Assembly (NCBI GenBank): GCA_002633025.1
Contig: NMRB01000614.1
Location: 107,022-171,021 of the forward strand
DNA from: Notospermus geniculatus
Taxonomy: Eukaryota > Nemertea > Pilidiophora > Heteronemertea > Lineidae
Length of the DNA stretch: 64,000 nt
Direction: 5' to 3'
This document shows positions 12,001 to 24,122 of this stretch, piece after piece. The translations under genes were made by a program, and so were the position numbers. The notes under the pieces were generated by a model that worked only from the letters and a program-made list of their open reading frames with translations, was not told where the DNA came from and made no database searches. Position 1 is the stretch's first letter. Every line of letters starts with the position of its first letter.

Positions 12001-12613
12001 TGCTTCAGATAGACAGGCCTACTCTAAATCAATGCCAATGGATTTATACTACTGGTGAAATGACAAAGCAAAAAGAAGACATAGCATACCTCAGTAATAA
12101 GAAGACCTCTCTATTCTAAATTTGGACACTTGTTCGGATTCATCATGTCTGCAGTGATGTCCTCGTCAATGTAAAAACTCTGACATCAACGTCGCTCCTG
12201 ACAAGTTGACAACTTGACCCTCCTGAAAACTAGAATGGAAAAGGCCATGAAGTCAGCATACGGCATGCTAGTTTGCCGGGAATTTGCTGAGGACATCTTC
12301 ACCAAAATTACTCCATTTCCACCCCAGAAAATTTCCTTAGAAACAAAATGGAAGTGTAGGAAATGTCTATTTGATGTGCTCTTCATTCACTTGGTGTGGG
12401 CCCCAACCATATCTTGGCAAAATAGCTTGTTTGCATCAGTTGACCACTGCCTGCACATTGTCAATTGACCCCAAAAGTGCACTTACTCTGGGAAGGCCAA
12501 TAATGGCAGATACCTGGTATCATTTTGGTTTCCCTCCCTACCCTGCTCCCTACATATGTTTTTCCTCACCTTGAAACCCTTTCATAATCCACGATCTGCT
12601 ACTTCTCAAACAG

Positions 12614-12678
12614 TGTTGGAGGCCCCAGAAAGAAGACCATCTCAGATGAATGATACAGCGACCATAACCAACGAAGTC
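12614..12678 (+). CDS. Candidate 65-bp internal exon, unknown protein
   Basis: The segment follows ctacttctcaaacag and ends at gtgagttgag, a good donor. After two leading bases it is open for 21 codons, LEAPERRPSQMN then DTATITNEV. It is on the same strand as the candidate exon at 9605-9676, but the phases do not join directly, so another exon would be needed between them. A SINE follows downstream. The family is not recognised and the support is splice-site context only. Confidence 0.2.
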
Positions 12679-12756
12679 GTGAGTTGAGAAGCATCTGTTT
12701 CTTGGATCCTGAAGGACAAGGAAAAAAAGTTTCAAGCAAAAAGTATCAAACTGTGT

Positions 12757-12975
12757 TTATTACTAATGGCATTGAGAGTACACGATCAATAGGGTCGGTT
12801 CGTGGCTTCGATCCCCGGCCAGGACACATACAAGTTGTGAAAAAAGTTGTGAACCAATTAGGGTCTGTCGGATGAGACTGAAAGCCGTGGTCCCTTGTAC
12901 CTGAGTGTCTATGCCAGGGCAAGTAAAAGACCCCACACAGGTGGACAGTAGCCTGTAGTGGACTCCATACCATAG
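12757..12975 (+). mobile_element. tRNA-derived SINE
   Basis: A tRNA-like head with B-box-like ggcttcgatccccgg is followed by a body with gggcaagtaaaagaccccac. The same body word occurs in the SINEs at 29578-29840 and 55599-55888, whose heads differ, so this is a related family sharing a central domain. Confidence 0.65.
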
Positions 12976-13030
12976 TATAAGCTTAAGACCATTAAAAGGG
13001 TTATGAAGCTTCCAAACGATACATACATAC

Positions 13031-13204
13031 AATATTATTGCACAACATGGGGCCCGAAATACATGTAGCAGCATGTGCTTCTGGTATGATAGGTGGAAGA
13101 AAGATTGGCAATATAGCCCATTTTGGTCCTCATATTGTGCAATAATATTATCGCCCATTTTGGTCCTCATATTGTGCAATATCGGTAATATTGAACGTGT
13201 ATGG
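13031..13204. mobile_element. MITE of the caatattattgcacaa family
   Basis: The left arm caatattattgcacaacatg is mirrored by cattgtgcaataatatt-like sequence on the right, ending cgtgtatgg. An internal tandem duplication of about 37 bp (cccattttggtcctcatatt) is present. Related to 18921-19054. Confidence 0.6.
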
Positions 13205-13375
13205 ACAGCTTAAGATATGACAGAGTACAAGTGATGGCTCTGTCCCGTGACAAATAAGTGGCAATGATAGTTGATGAATGTGGTAATAACCTAAGGATGC
13301 ATTTTGGCTCACCAACAGTGCTGCCATTACACTAGGCTCCATGGGCGTTGGTAAGACTTGCATCTCGACACCCTA

Positions 13376-13662
13376 TTAAAGCCAACTCCAGAAGATTTTG
13401 CATGAATGGATGGCAGCAGCATCAATCATACATAGGGGCATGTGTAGATTCGTTTTGATGTGATCTGAAAAATACACCGTATCAGAAATGAGAGTGATGT
13501 GAAAAGGTTACTGTGTAAACATTTTGGCCTATGAGAGTGATGCGACAAGGATACTGTGTAAACATTTTGGCCTATGAGAGTGATGCGACAAGGATACTGT
13601 GTAAACATTTTGGCCTATGAGAGTGATGCGACAAGGATACTGTGTAAACATTTTGGCCTATG
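13376..13662. repeat. Duplicated block, copy 1, ending in a 43-bp array at the gap
   Basis: Starts ttaaagccaactccagaag, then has about 3.5 units of a 43-bp repeat (gagagtgatgcgacaagg ... acattttggcctat), and breaks off at the N run. The same block recurs at 13879-14166. Confidence 0.9.
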
Positions 13663-13695
13663 NNNNNNNNNNNNNNNNNNNNNNNNNNNNNNNNN
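13663..13695. other. Assembly gap of 33 N
   Basis: The run interrupts the first 43-bp array. Its true size is unknown. Confidence 1.
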
Positions 13696-13878
13696 TTTAT
13701 ATTTTGGGCCTAAAATGGTCCATTCTCCTTGCCAAAATGAATTCAGAGTTCCCTACGCCATTGCCAAAGATTTTATCACATATTGAAAAATGCTTTGATC
13801 TACTACGAGAATACTCGTAGCTGGCAACAGCGATGGGCACGTCCAAACGAATATACTCGTAGCTCGGCAGCGAACGTG

Positions 13879-14166
13879 TTAAAGCCAACTCCAGAAGATT
13901 TTGCATGAATGGATGGCAGCAGCATCAATCATACATAGGGGCATGTGTAGACATCGTTTTGATGTGATCTGAAAAATACACCGTATCAGAAATGAGCGTG
14001 ATGTGAAAAGGATACTGTGTAAACATTTTGGCCTATGAGAGTGATGCGACAAGGATACTGTGTAAACATTTTGGCCTATGAGAGTGATGCGACAAGGATA
14101 CTGTGTAAACATTTTGGCCTATGAGAGTGATGCGACAAGGATACTGTGTAAACATTTTGGCCTATG
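13879..14166. repeat. Duplicated block, copy 2, with a complete 43-bp array
   Basis: Nearly identical to 13376-13662, starting again with ttaaagccaactccagaag. Here the array is bounded on the right by tcgatgcacaatacac. Confidence 0.9.
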
Positions 14167-14249
14167 TCGATGCACAATACACTGAAACTACATCAGTTCA
14201 GTAAAACCAACAAATTCAGCAACCTTCAAAGTTGTCAAATACAGGGACG

Positions 14250-14400
14250 CGACAAGGCATTGATCTGCTACTGTTCAGCTGTTACGTAGTCCATTTCAGC
14301 TATTGAAATGTGCAGGTTCACCAAGGCCATTAACACTTTCCTCAAACGTGACATCCGACAGGTTCTTCCAGACCGCCACACATTTTGAGTTATTAGTGAG
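14250..14400. repeat. Dispersed repeat also present at 18420-18545
   Basis: Shared words include tttcagctattgaaatgtgc and ctcaccaaggccattaacac (gttcaccaaggcc here). About 130 bases align. The nature of the element is unknown. Confidence 0.7.
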
Positions 14401-15046
14401 TTTTCGCAATGGCCTACGAAAACAACTCTATTGTTCGAGAAAGAAGGACCCTCACTAACCGGGCCCTTGCGGAAACTCACTACTAGGTGATTATCGCTGC
14501 CCTTTACACACCAAACACAATTTCCCCGTCAATGCACAGCTATTCTATCAGACCAGTGTCATCGTAATTGATGCTAAATCGGCAAAAATCCCATTATGAA
14601 TAGAATAGCAGACACAACGTGATTAATGAAAATAACATTTTGTGCTAATGGAAAGCAGCAGCGTGGAAATTAATGATGATTATTCACCTGAGGTGATGTA
14701 GGGGAAAAAAATTTGATGAGCAAACTCCTGGTTTGTAATATGTCAGGTTTCAGCACGACAAACGGAAATGACCACCCTGAGATTTCAGATAATGGATGTC
14801 CAATCCGGGATATCTATTCAGACCGACAATGGTAAACAGCCCTGACAATGGTAAACAGCATTGTCTCCATTGGGCCCAGTAATCAGCATTATCAATAATT
14901 TGTTCAGTGTGTTATTGGTATTAAAATCATTGATTATGCTCAGTACTGGGCCCCTTCTACCATGTTGGGACGAGACCTTCCCTGGTCTCCAGTGAAGGCA
15001 CTGGAGTTTTCTTGTGTGAGTTGGCTCTCAAAGGGCAATTCATTAT

Positions 15047-15298
15047 GATTCACCCTAACTTCAACATGGGCGAAGTGCCAGGCCTGTGCAACAGACACCA
15101 TAAAGTCAACACAATTATTAAACCACAAACCACAGTATTTACCAACACAACATTGGATTTGCTATAGGTTATGGAAAGTAAACCAAGTTCCCTAAAATCA
15201 TTAGGTAACTGCGACATGGATTATTTACCACTGACCTATGCACATTTCCAAGCTTGGCACTTTGCCCATGTTGAAGTTAGGGTGAATCATACTTTACA
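15047..15298. repeat. Inverted repeat, arms about 38 bp, loop about 165 bp
   Basis: gattcaccctaacttcaaca at 15047 is the reverse complement of the stretch ending at 15298. The left border of the large tandem duplication falls inside the right arm (15294). Confidence 0.8.
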
Positions 15299-16736
15299 TG
15301 ACATAAGCCTAGTTCATACTTCGACGCAAGACCATCTACATGTAGGGGTGAAATTGACTAAAATACGAAATTTGTAAGTTTGAAATTGTGAATTCCGTGG
15401 GCCGTGAAATTATTCTTAGTGACATGTTTGACTACCGCGACTATTTCCCATTTGAGTAAGTGGTTTGGGTGGCACAGTTACAGCATCCCCACATGTCGCA
15501 ATGAGGTCAGAAACCACCCTCTCACCAAGCTACTCCCCTTGTATTCATTGATTTATGAGACACCCCCCACTTATTGTTTCTCCACTCAAGAACCAATCAG
15601 CTAATTGTCATTAAAGATTAAAACTTGGAGCCAAATCCACGGATCAAATCACAGATAATGTTAACTGAAGGCAACCATTTAGACGATGACTATCCCTGGA
15701 AGCACGAGATCTCAAACTCCGTAAACCGACGGTGGCTAGCCGTGGTAGAACTTCTCCATTTCCTTAATGAGGCGGGAGTATTTGTGGGGATTGAAATTGA
15801 TGGAACGATGCGGAAATCTATTGTCACCGAGGCAAGTGGACCTTTTCCGCATGAGGTTCATTTTTCATTTACAAAATTGAGAGACACCAAAAACCGGAAC
15901 TATAATAAAACATAAGGGCAAAGTGCCTGGCATTTAATGGCACTGAAGACAGCGTTTGACATTTAATATCACCTTACTTGTAAATGCCGTGAGGCAATAC
16001 AAACTGCCCTGACCCAAGCAGGCAAACTGACCTGAGCTGAGAGAGATAGGCCTAGAGAGATTTCGTCCGATCAACACAGCGTAAAATAGTCTCGCTTGGC
16101 CAGACGCTACGGGCTCACCCCTTCGGTAAGTCACGCTCCGCGTCTGGCTCTTTTAGAGATTAACAGTCGTGAAGACCGCGTGGTGGCAGCACAGGCATGG
16201 ACACTTCTCATTTCGCTTAGTTTCGCAGAATTTCTGCGGCAATTATGAGTAAGAAAGCGTGGTGATTGGCTGGAGCCCAGAGAGTGCCATCTAGTGGTGT
16301 TAACGGCTTTTGAGCCCCAAAAGTGCCAGTGTGTGGAAGACCGGGACGTCGGATACACACTGAGGCCGAGTGTAAGCATAAAAACACATTACAGTGCCCC
16401 CAGTTGAAAAAACCAACACTGACAAAAAACGACAATTCCGATTTCTGCATTATTCACAGCCGCAAAATACGAGCTCTAATTAAGAACAGGACACCAACGT
16501 TCCTCCTCTGAGGGGAGAAAATCAAGACAATTCCGGAAGCTACTCATTATTTTGTGAGTCTCTTGTCGCTGGGGACTCTTGACTGTTGAACAAGCGAGGA
16601 TGGAGGAGGAAGCAGGTTCCTCGCACAACATCTCGCGAGGTTTGACAGAAGACAGGGAGGCGGCGTATGACTTTTTCTCCATTGAATCAAAAGAAATTGC
16701 TTACTCTTTAGACAATATTGGCCCAATAGACAAATC

Positions 16737-16966
16737 CCAAACGTAAACGAGACGAGACGTAAATGAGAAAGATCTGTGCACTTCCGCCGAAATTGCAAAC
16801 ACAACCTCGGTCTGAAACTGAATGACGTGACGCAGAGAACCCCACGACAGTGACTTCGACGATGTTGCGTCAGAGTCGACCATTGCTGAATCATGGATTG
16901 CGTGACGTCAGTCGGTTTCAGATCGAGGTTGTGGTTGCAATTTCAGTGGAAGTGCGCAGATCAGCG
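16737..16966. mobile_element. Palindromic MITE (TAGACAAATCCC family), right end lost
   Basis: Starts TAGACAAATCCCAAA, then gtgcacttccgccgaaat near the left and its mirrored form on the right. The terminal GGGATTTGTCTA is missing, replaced by gcgcaaaacaatg. The complete member is at 50471-50715. Confidence 0.75.
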
Positions 16967-17464
16967 CAAAACAATGAAACGAGTCTGTGCCCAAGGAAAA
17001 CCACCTTTCTACATCCTCTCAGGACAAGGGCTCCAAAACGAACTCCTCTGTCGACCTCCCTGAGGTACGAATTCATCGACCTAGAATGACAGTTGCTGAT
17101 GCGTTCAACCTGCCACTCTGTTCCGTTCAGCGTCCAAACTTCATAAGACTTCAGTCGCTGCATCTGTTAGGAGATGACATGACTCTCGTCCTCCAATAGC
17201 TGCAGAGGACAGAAGTCGCCAGCGACAGAAAATCGCCCCAGGCCAGGTTACGGCAGTTGAGTACGTGGAGACATCATTAACCTGTCTCCCAGACTCAAGC
17301 GGTGACTCCCACATGTCTCGGAGTCAAAGGAAGGAAAAATCAATACCCATCACCACAAAACCACAGAGTGGTTTCAAGACCACAGAGTGGTTTCAAGCAA
17401 GATGAGAAGAAAAAACTCCATTCGTCACCTGCGCATATTGTTTTTTATTGAGTAATATATTAAG

Positions 17465-17905
17465 TGACGATCATCAGTTCATGTAATTGAGATAACTGAC
17501 ACCCGAGTCTGACACTGATCATCAGCTCATCTGACCTGTTCATCTGAAATATGATTGCTGACACCTGATTGAGCCTGACACTGATCATCAGTTCATCTGA
17601 TCTATGATTGCTGACACCTGATTGAGTCTTCCACTAATTGTCAGTTCATCTGATCTATGATTGCTGACAGCTGATTGTGTCTGACAATGATCATCAGTTC
17701 ATCTGATCTATGATTGCCGACAACTGATCGAGTCTGACAATGATTGTCAGTACATCTGATATATGATTGCTGACAACTGATTGAGGCTGACAATGATCGT
17801 CAGTTCATCTATGATTTCTAACACTGATTGTCAGTTCATCTGATCTTTGACTGCTGACACCTGATCGAGTCTGACACTGATCATCAGTTCATCTGATCTG
17901 CAGAT
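17465..17905. repeat. 53-bp minisatellite, about 8 units (copy A)
   Basis: Core gattgctgacacctgattga then gtctgacaatgatcgtcagt and tcatctgatctat. Confidence 0.9.
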
Positions 17906-18256
17906 GACAACTGATACTATTCAACATTCAAATCAACTGCCAATGGCGATATTGAATTAAATCATTTATCCAGTTCCTGCGGGGAATTTCACCCAGTAAT
18001 GAGTTCCTGACATCCAACTCAGCAGAACCAGTCCCCAATGTCATTCATGTAACAGGTTAATTGGAGTTTGTAAATGCTGACTGGTTAGTTGTAGCTGGCA
18101 TGCACGACTTGGTTAGGAGTTACTAGCATGCTATCTGGCCAACCATGTGGATAACCATTCTTAATGTGTAGGTTGATGAAATGATTGGTTAGCTCGCATG
18201 CAAACCCAGCAGTGAGTTCCTCCAACTTGGCCACTCGCAGCTAGGTTGATAGACCA

Positions 18257-18362
18257 GGGTCCATATTCATAAATACACTTAAGTCAAAGTGTGATATTTA
18301 TCTTTTGTGTTGAACAAAGGATAAGTGTCACAAGTAAGACTTAAGTAGTTTTATGAATATGT
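18257..18362. mobile_element. Foldback MITE with ATATTCATAAA ends
   Basis: Left ccatattcataaatacactt and right agttttatgaatatg are mirrored, with internal cttaagtc and gacttaag also mirrored. Related members: 18549-18668, 23823-24200 (split by an insertion) and 25007-25125. Confidence 0.7.
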
Positions 18363-18548
18363 GTGGCGGTCTGGGAAAACCCGTCTGATGTCACTGAATG
18401 ATCAACAAGGGCTGTCAGATTGCACGTGCACTGATCTGCTACTGTTACCTGTTACATAGTACATTTCAGCTATTGAAATGTGCGGTCTCACCAAGGCCAT
18501 TAACACTTTTCTCAAACGCGACATCCGACGGGTTTTCCTGGACCACCT

Positions 18549-18668
18549 CACATATGGGCCCAGGGTCCATATTCATAAACATACTTAAATCAAAGTTTGA
18601 TACTTATCATTTGTGTTGAACAAAGGTTAAGTGTCAAACTTCAACTTAAGTAGTTTTATGAACACCCG
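18549..18668. mobile_element. Foldback MITE with ATATTCATAAA ends, second member
   Basis: gggtccatattcataaacat on the left and agttttatgaacacccg on the right. Present in copy A only. Confidence 0.65.
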
Positions 18669-18920
18669 CCCAGTGCAGTAGTCAGTATTAGTGTGAACAT
18701 GAAGGCTGATTGTTATTCATGGCATGCTTGATATGTTTAACTCAACTTACCAGCCATGGACGGTTCTCTGAGAAGGCTGCAGGAAAGCAGTGGGTATGAT
18801 CACAATCTTCTCCATGACAATGTCAAGCTGTAACAGACTCTCACAGTACAGCACCTATCACTGACAACTTATTCAGAGACAACTCTAGTACAAAGTGTCG
18901 TGCATTTATCTCTAAAGCTT

Positions 18921-19054
18921 CCCATACACGATCAATATTATTGCACAATATGGGGCCCAAAATAGGGGCATGTGCTTCTGGGTGAAAGAATGATTGGCAA
19001 TAATATTGCCCATTTTGATCCTCATAATGTGCAATAATATTGCACGTGTATGGG
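18921..19054. mobile_element. 134-bp palindromic MITE with CCCATACACG ends
   Basis: CCCATACACG starts it and CGTGTATGGG ends it; inside, caatattattgcaca is mirrored by tgtgcaataatattg. Copy B lacks most of it but keeps cgtgtatggg, so B suffered a deletion rather than being an empty site. Confidence 0.75.
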
Positions 19055-21871
19055 CCACTTAACAACTTATTCAGAAACAACTGTAGTACAAAGTGCCGTG
19101 CACCTATCTTTGACAACTAATTCCATAACAACTGCAGTATAAAGTGATATTTCAAGTTGCTAAAACCACCATCATGATCAAATAATCATCTTATAATTGA
19201 AACATTCCAAACCATCCACATCATTTAGTTAACAACGTCTTCACGACTGTAAAATTCATAAGAGGATTGTCCCGGCGAATGGCCGGCTGCATTTTTACAC
19301 AAGGATGATTGAAACCGGATCAAAGTAATGCAGAATTTCTGTCTTGTAATCAAATACTGCAGCACTTTTGGTGACTCTCGCTGGGTTGCGTGTCGGCACT
19401 TGGCGTCAGACCAGTTTAAGGAGGTCAAAGCCTCATGACAGCACCTGAAATATGTGGTGACGTGGTCATCTTGTGGTCAGGTTTGCAAAACCTTCAGGAT
19501 AGATTGGAACACAGTCATTGTGCAAAAGCACTGATCATGATGTTCACATTCTCATGTATAAATAACATATAACAGTATAAACTACTGACTGGCAAAAAGC
19601 ACAATGTTCAAACTCAAATGTTTGATTACAATATGTTAAGGATTACTGTCAAGTATCCTACAGCATTTTTCTTGCATCTTCAACAGGATTAACTTCAAAA
19701 CATCATATTTAATCACGATGAAGAAATGATATGGATTACAATCACATAAAGTTGCTTGGCTTCTTTTCCAATGATCGTGATTTCAAAGTGCACTGAAGGT
19801 ATAACGGAAATACTCAACAACTTGCAAATGCATGTAGTTAAAGCCAGGAATCCACTGCTGCTTTTTGGCTTTGCGACTTGCTTTGCAACCTGCTACCTAC
19901 GATTGAATACGACCGCAAGGAACTGATACCGGTTAGGTTGCCGACCGATTGCCGACTGAAATTGACCACATCTTCGCCATTGGTGGAAATCACGTCTAGC
20001 GAGTCCACTAGGGTGATCGAGTGCACAGTTGCATGCAACCCAGTTGCAAAGCAAGTCGCAACGCAAAATCAGTTTGAAAATCAATGGTGGATTCGTAGCT
20101 TTAATCTGCCCCAGAGAGGAGATGTATTAGAAATGGGTACAGATCCCAACTCGTATAAACATAAATCACGTGAGCCAAGGAGCTGAGAGCTCGGTTGTTT
20201 TCGCCGCCGGTTCTGCCTCTCAAGTCTTCATCGTTACCTGATCGTCAGCCTTCAGGGTCTATTATGTTCCAAAATACCCAATTATACTGAGCGGTAATTA
20301 CACGCTGAAACTTTTTAATATCGGCAAAAAATTGTGTAAAAAAATGAACATCATACTTCAATGCCAGACAGCCACTTAATGATATGTTGTTGAAACGCAG
20401 GGCATCAAATTCACGAATCATACTTTACATGACATAAGCCTAGTTCATACTTCGACGCAAGACCATCTACATGTAGGGGTGAAATCGACTAAAATACGAA
20501 ATTTGTAATTTTGAAATTGTGAATTCCGTGGGCCATGAAATTATTCTTAGTGACCTGTTTGACTACCGCGATTATTTCCCATTTGAGTAAGTGGTTTGGG
20601 TGGCACAGTGGTAACATCCCCACCTGCCACAATGAGGTCAGAAACCACCCTCTCACCAAGCTACTCTCCTTGTATTCATTGACTTATGAGACGCCCCCCA
20701 CTTATTGTTTCTCCACTCAAGAACCAATCAGCTAATTGTCGTTAAAGATTAAAACTCGGAGCCAAATCCACGGATCAAATCACAGATAATGTTAACTGAA
20801 GGCAACCATTTAGACGATGACTACCCCTGGAAGCACGAGATCTCAAACTCCGTAAACCGACGGTGGCTAGCCGTGGTAGAACTTCTCCATTTCCTTAATG
20901 AGGCGGGAGTATTTGTGGGGATTGAAATTGATGGAACGATGCGGAAATATATTGTCACCGAGGCAAGTGGACCTTTTCCGCATGAGGTTCATTTTTCATT
21001 TACAAAAATTGAGAGACAACCAAAAACCGGAACTATAATAAAACATAACCAAGGGCAAAGTGCCTGGCATTTAACGGCACTGAAGACAGCGTTTGGCATT
21101 TAATATTACCTTATTTGTAAAAGTCGTGAGGCAATACAAACTGCCCTGACCTAAACAGGCAAACTGACCTGAGCTGAGAGAGATAGGCCTAGAGAGATTT
21201 CGTCCGATCAACACAGCGTAAAATAGTCTCGCTTGGCCAGACGCTACGGGCTCACCCCTTCGGTAAGTCACACTCCGCATCTGGCTCTTTTAGAGATTAA
21301 CAGTCATGAAGACCGCGTGGTGGCAGCACGGGCACGGACACTTCTCAATTTCCGCGGCAATTATGAGTGAGAAAGCGTGGTGATTGGCTGGAGCCCAGTG
21401 GAGTGCCATCTAGTGGTGTTAACGGCTTTTGAGCCCCAAAAGTGCCAGTGTGTGGAAGACCGGGACGTCGGATACACACGGGGGCCGAGTGTAAGCGTAA
21501 AAACACATTACAGTGCCCCCAGTTGAAAAAACCAACACTGACAAAAAACGACAATTCCGATTTCTGCATTATTCACAGCCGCAAAATACGAGCTCTAATT
21601 AAGAACAGGACACCAGCCTTCCTCCTTTGAGGGGAGAAAATCAAGACAATTCCGGAAGCTACTCATTATTTTGTGAGTCTCTTGTCGCTGGGGACTGTTG
21701 ACTGTTGAACAAGCGAGGATGGAGGAGGAAGCATGTTCCGCACACAACATCTCGCGAGGTTTGACAGAAGATAGGGAGGCGTATGATTTTTTTCTCCATT
21801 GATTCTTGATTCTCCAATCAAGAGACATGTCAAATAAGACATTGCTTACTCTTTAGACAATATTGGCCCAA

Positions 21872-22110
21872 TAGACAAATCCCAAATTGATGTAAACGAG
21901 AAAGATCTGCGCACTTCCGCCAAAATCGTAAACACAACCTCGGTCTGAAACTGAATGACGCGACGGAGAGAACCCCACGACAGTGACTTCGACGATGTTG
22001 CATCGGAGTCGACCATTGCTGAATCATGGATTGCGTCACGTCAGTCGGTTTCAGATCGAGGTTGTGGTTGCGATTTTGGCAGAAGTGCGCAGATCTGCGA
22101 ATTTGAGAAT
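21872..22110. mobile_element. Palindromic MITE (TAGACAAATCCC family), copy in duplication B
   Basis: Homologue of 16737-16966 in copy B. The right end reads tgcgaatttgagaatcgc instead of the expected terminal repeat, so the truncation predates the duplication. Confidence 0.75.
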
Positions 22111-22616
22111 CGCAAAACAATGAAACCAGTCTGTGCCCAAGGAAAACCACCACCACCTTTTTACATCCTCTGAGGACAAGGGCTCTGAAACGAACTCATC
22201 AGTCAACCTCCCTGGGGTAGGGAAATCATGCAACCTAGAATGACGTGCTGATGCTTTCAACCTGCCACTCTGTTCCGTTTAGCGTCCAAACTCCATAAGA
22301 CTTCAGTCGCTGCATCTGTTAGGAGATGACATGACTCTCGTCCTCCAATAGCTGCAGAGGACAGAAGTCGCCAGCGACAGAAAATCGCCCCCAGGCCAGG
22401 TTACGGCAGTTGAGTACATGTACGTGGAGACATCATTAACCTGTCTCCCAGACTCAAGCGGTGACTCCCACATGTCTCGGAGTCAAAGGAAGGAAAAATC
22501 AATACCCATCACCACAAAACCACAGAGTGGTTTCGAGCAAGATGAGAAGAAAAAACTCCGTTCGTCACCTGCGCATATTGTTTTTTATTGAGTAATAATA
22601 TATTAAGTGACGATCA

Positions 22617-23470
22617 TCAGTTCATGTAACTGAGATAACTGACACCCGAGTCTGACACTGATTGTCAGTTCATCTCATCTACGATTGCTGACAACTGATT
22701 GAGTTTGACAATGATTGTCAGTTCATCTGATCTATGATTGCTGACAACTGATTGAGCTTGACAATGATTGTCAGTTCATCTGATCTATGATTGCTGACAA
22801 CTGATTGAGCTTGACAATGATTGTCAGTTCATCTGATCTACGATTGCTGACAACTGATTGAGCTTGACAATGATTGGCAGTTCATCTGATCTATGATTGC
22901 TGACACCTGATTGAGTCTGACAATGATCGTCAGTTCATCTGATCTATGATTGTTGACACCTGATTGAGTCTGACAATGATCGTCAGTTCATCTCATCTAT
23001 GATTGCCAACAACTGATTGAGTCTCTGACAATGATTGTCAGTACATCTGATATATGATTGCTGACACCTGATTGAGTCTGACAATGATCATCAGTTCGTC
23101 TGACCTATTATTGACACCTGGTTGAGTCTGACACAGATTGTCAGTACATCTCATCTGTGATTAATCACATACTGATTGTCAGTTCATCTGATCAATGATT
23201 ACTGACACCTGAGTGAGTCTGACACTGATCATCAGTTCATCTGATCTATGATTGCTGACAACTGATTGAGTCTGACAATGATCATCAGTTCATCTATGAT
23301 TTCTAACACTGATTGTCAGTTCTGATCTATGATTGCTGACAAATGATTGAGTTTGACAATGATCGTCAGTTCATCTATGATTTCTAACACTGATTGTCAG
23401 TTCATCTGATCTTTGACTGCTGACACCTGATTGAGTCTGACACTGATCATCAGTTCATCTGATCTGCACA
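22617..23470. repeat. 53-bp minisatellite, about 16 units (copy B)
   Basis: Same unit as 17465-17905 with about twice as many copies; several adjacent units share the same variants (acaactgattgagcttgaca), showing local expansion. Confidence 0.9.
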
Positions 23471-23849
23471 TGACAACTGATACTATTCAACATTCAAATC
23501 AACTGCCAATGGCGATATTGAATTAAAATCATTTATCCAGTTCCTGCGGGGAATTTCACCCAGTAATGAGTTCCTGACATCCAACTCAGCAGAACCAGTC
23601 CCCAATGTCATTCATGTAACAGGTTAATTGGAGTTTGTAAATGCTGACTGGTTAGTTGTAGCTGGCATGCACGACTTGGTTAGGAGTTACTAGCATGATA
23701 TCTGGCCAACCATGTGGATAACCATTCTTAATGTGTAGGTTGATGAAATGATTGGTTAGCTCGCATGCAAACCCAGCAGTGAGTTCCTCTACCTTGGCCA
23801 CTCACAGCTAGGTTGATAGACCAGGGTCCGTATTCATAAATATACTTAA

Positions 23850-24122
23850 AGCCCCACTGTATTGAAGTTGAAAAACGCAAATCATCGCCGCGATTTGTTG
23901 ACGTCAGTGCACGACGTCAGCGTAGTGTAAAAATGCACTGCGCTCCATCTGAATACATAGGGCTCTCTCTGCAGTTGTTTTCAATGTGTGCTGAAACCTA
24001 TGCCTTGATTCTCTGAAGTACGCATCAGACATGCATTTTGGGGACCTTCACGAGGCTATGGGACCTCTATGTGCACTCTCCTAACTTTTTAAAAATATCG
24101 TAAAATTCAATACTGTGGGGCT
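23850..24122. mobile_element. 273-bp MITE with TTAA target duplication
   Basis: Ends AGCCCCACTGTATTGAA and, mirrored, AGCCCCACAGTATTGAA (16 of 17 identical). TTAA occurs at 23846-23849 and 24123-24126. The paralogous site in copy A (tacacttaagtcaaag, near 18275) has a single TTAA and no insert, so both element borders are certain. TTAA targeting is known for piggyBac and Kolobok elements; the AG terminus is less like piggyBac. It sits inside an older ATATTCATAAA MITE. Confidence 0.93.

Larger units (their letters stand above)
15294..20414. repeat. Large tandem duplication, copy A (5.1 kb)
   Basis: Starts gaatcatactttacatgac and ends gggcatcaaattcac. Copy B begins with the same word directly after it. 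Identity outside indels is high, with only occasional substitutions. The ORF at 15625-15915 is kept in B (20789-21103) with only one non-synonymous change up to a frameshift near its end, but resembles no family I know. Copy A carries a 53-bp minisatellite of about 8 units, a truncated palindromic MITE and two ATATTCATAAA MITEs. Confidence 0.92.

Noticed and set aside
11482-12119. ORFs of up to 175 codons on both strands
   Set aside because: They are produced by the 23-bp minisatellite; all six frames are open, so no frame stands out as coding.
15625-15915. A conserved small gene present in both 5-kb copies
   Set aside because: The copies are too similar overall for conservation to be informative, and a frameshift separates their ends; no family is recognised.
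17465-23470. CRISPR-like array of 53-bp repeats
   Set aside because: Units are contiguous with no unique spacers, and the genome is eukaryotic; this is a minisatellite.
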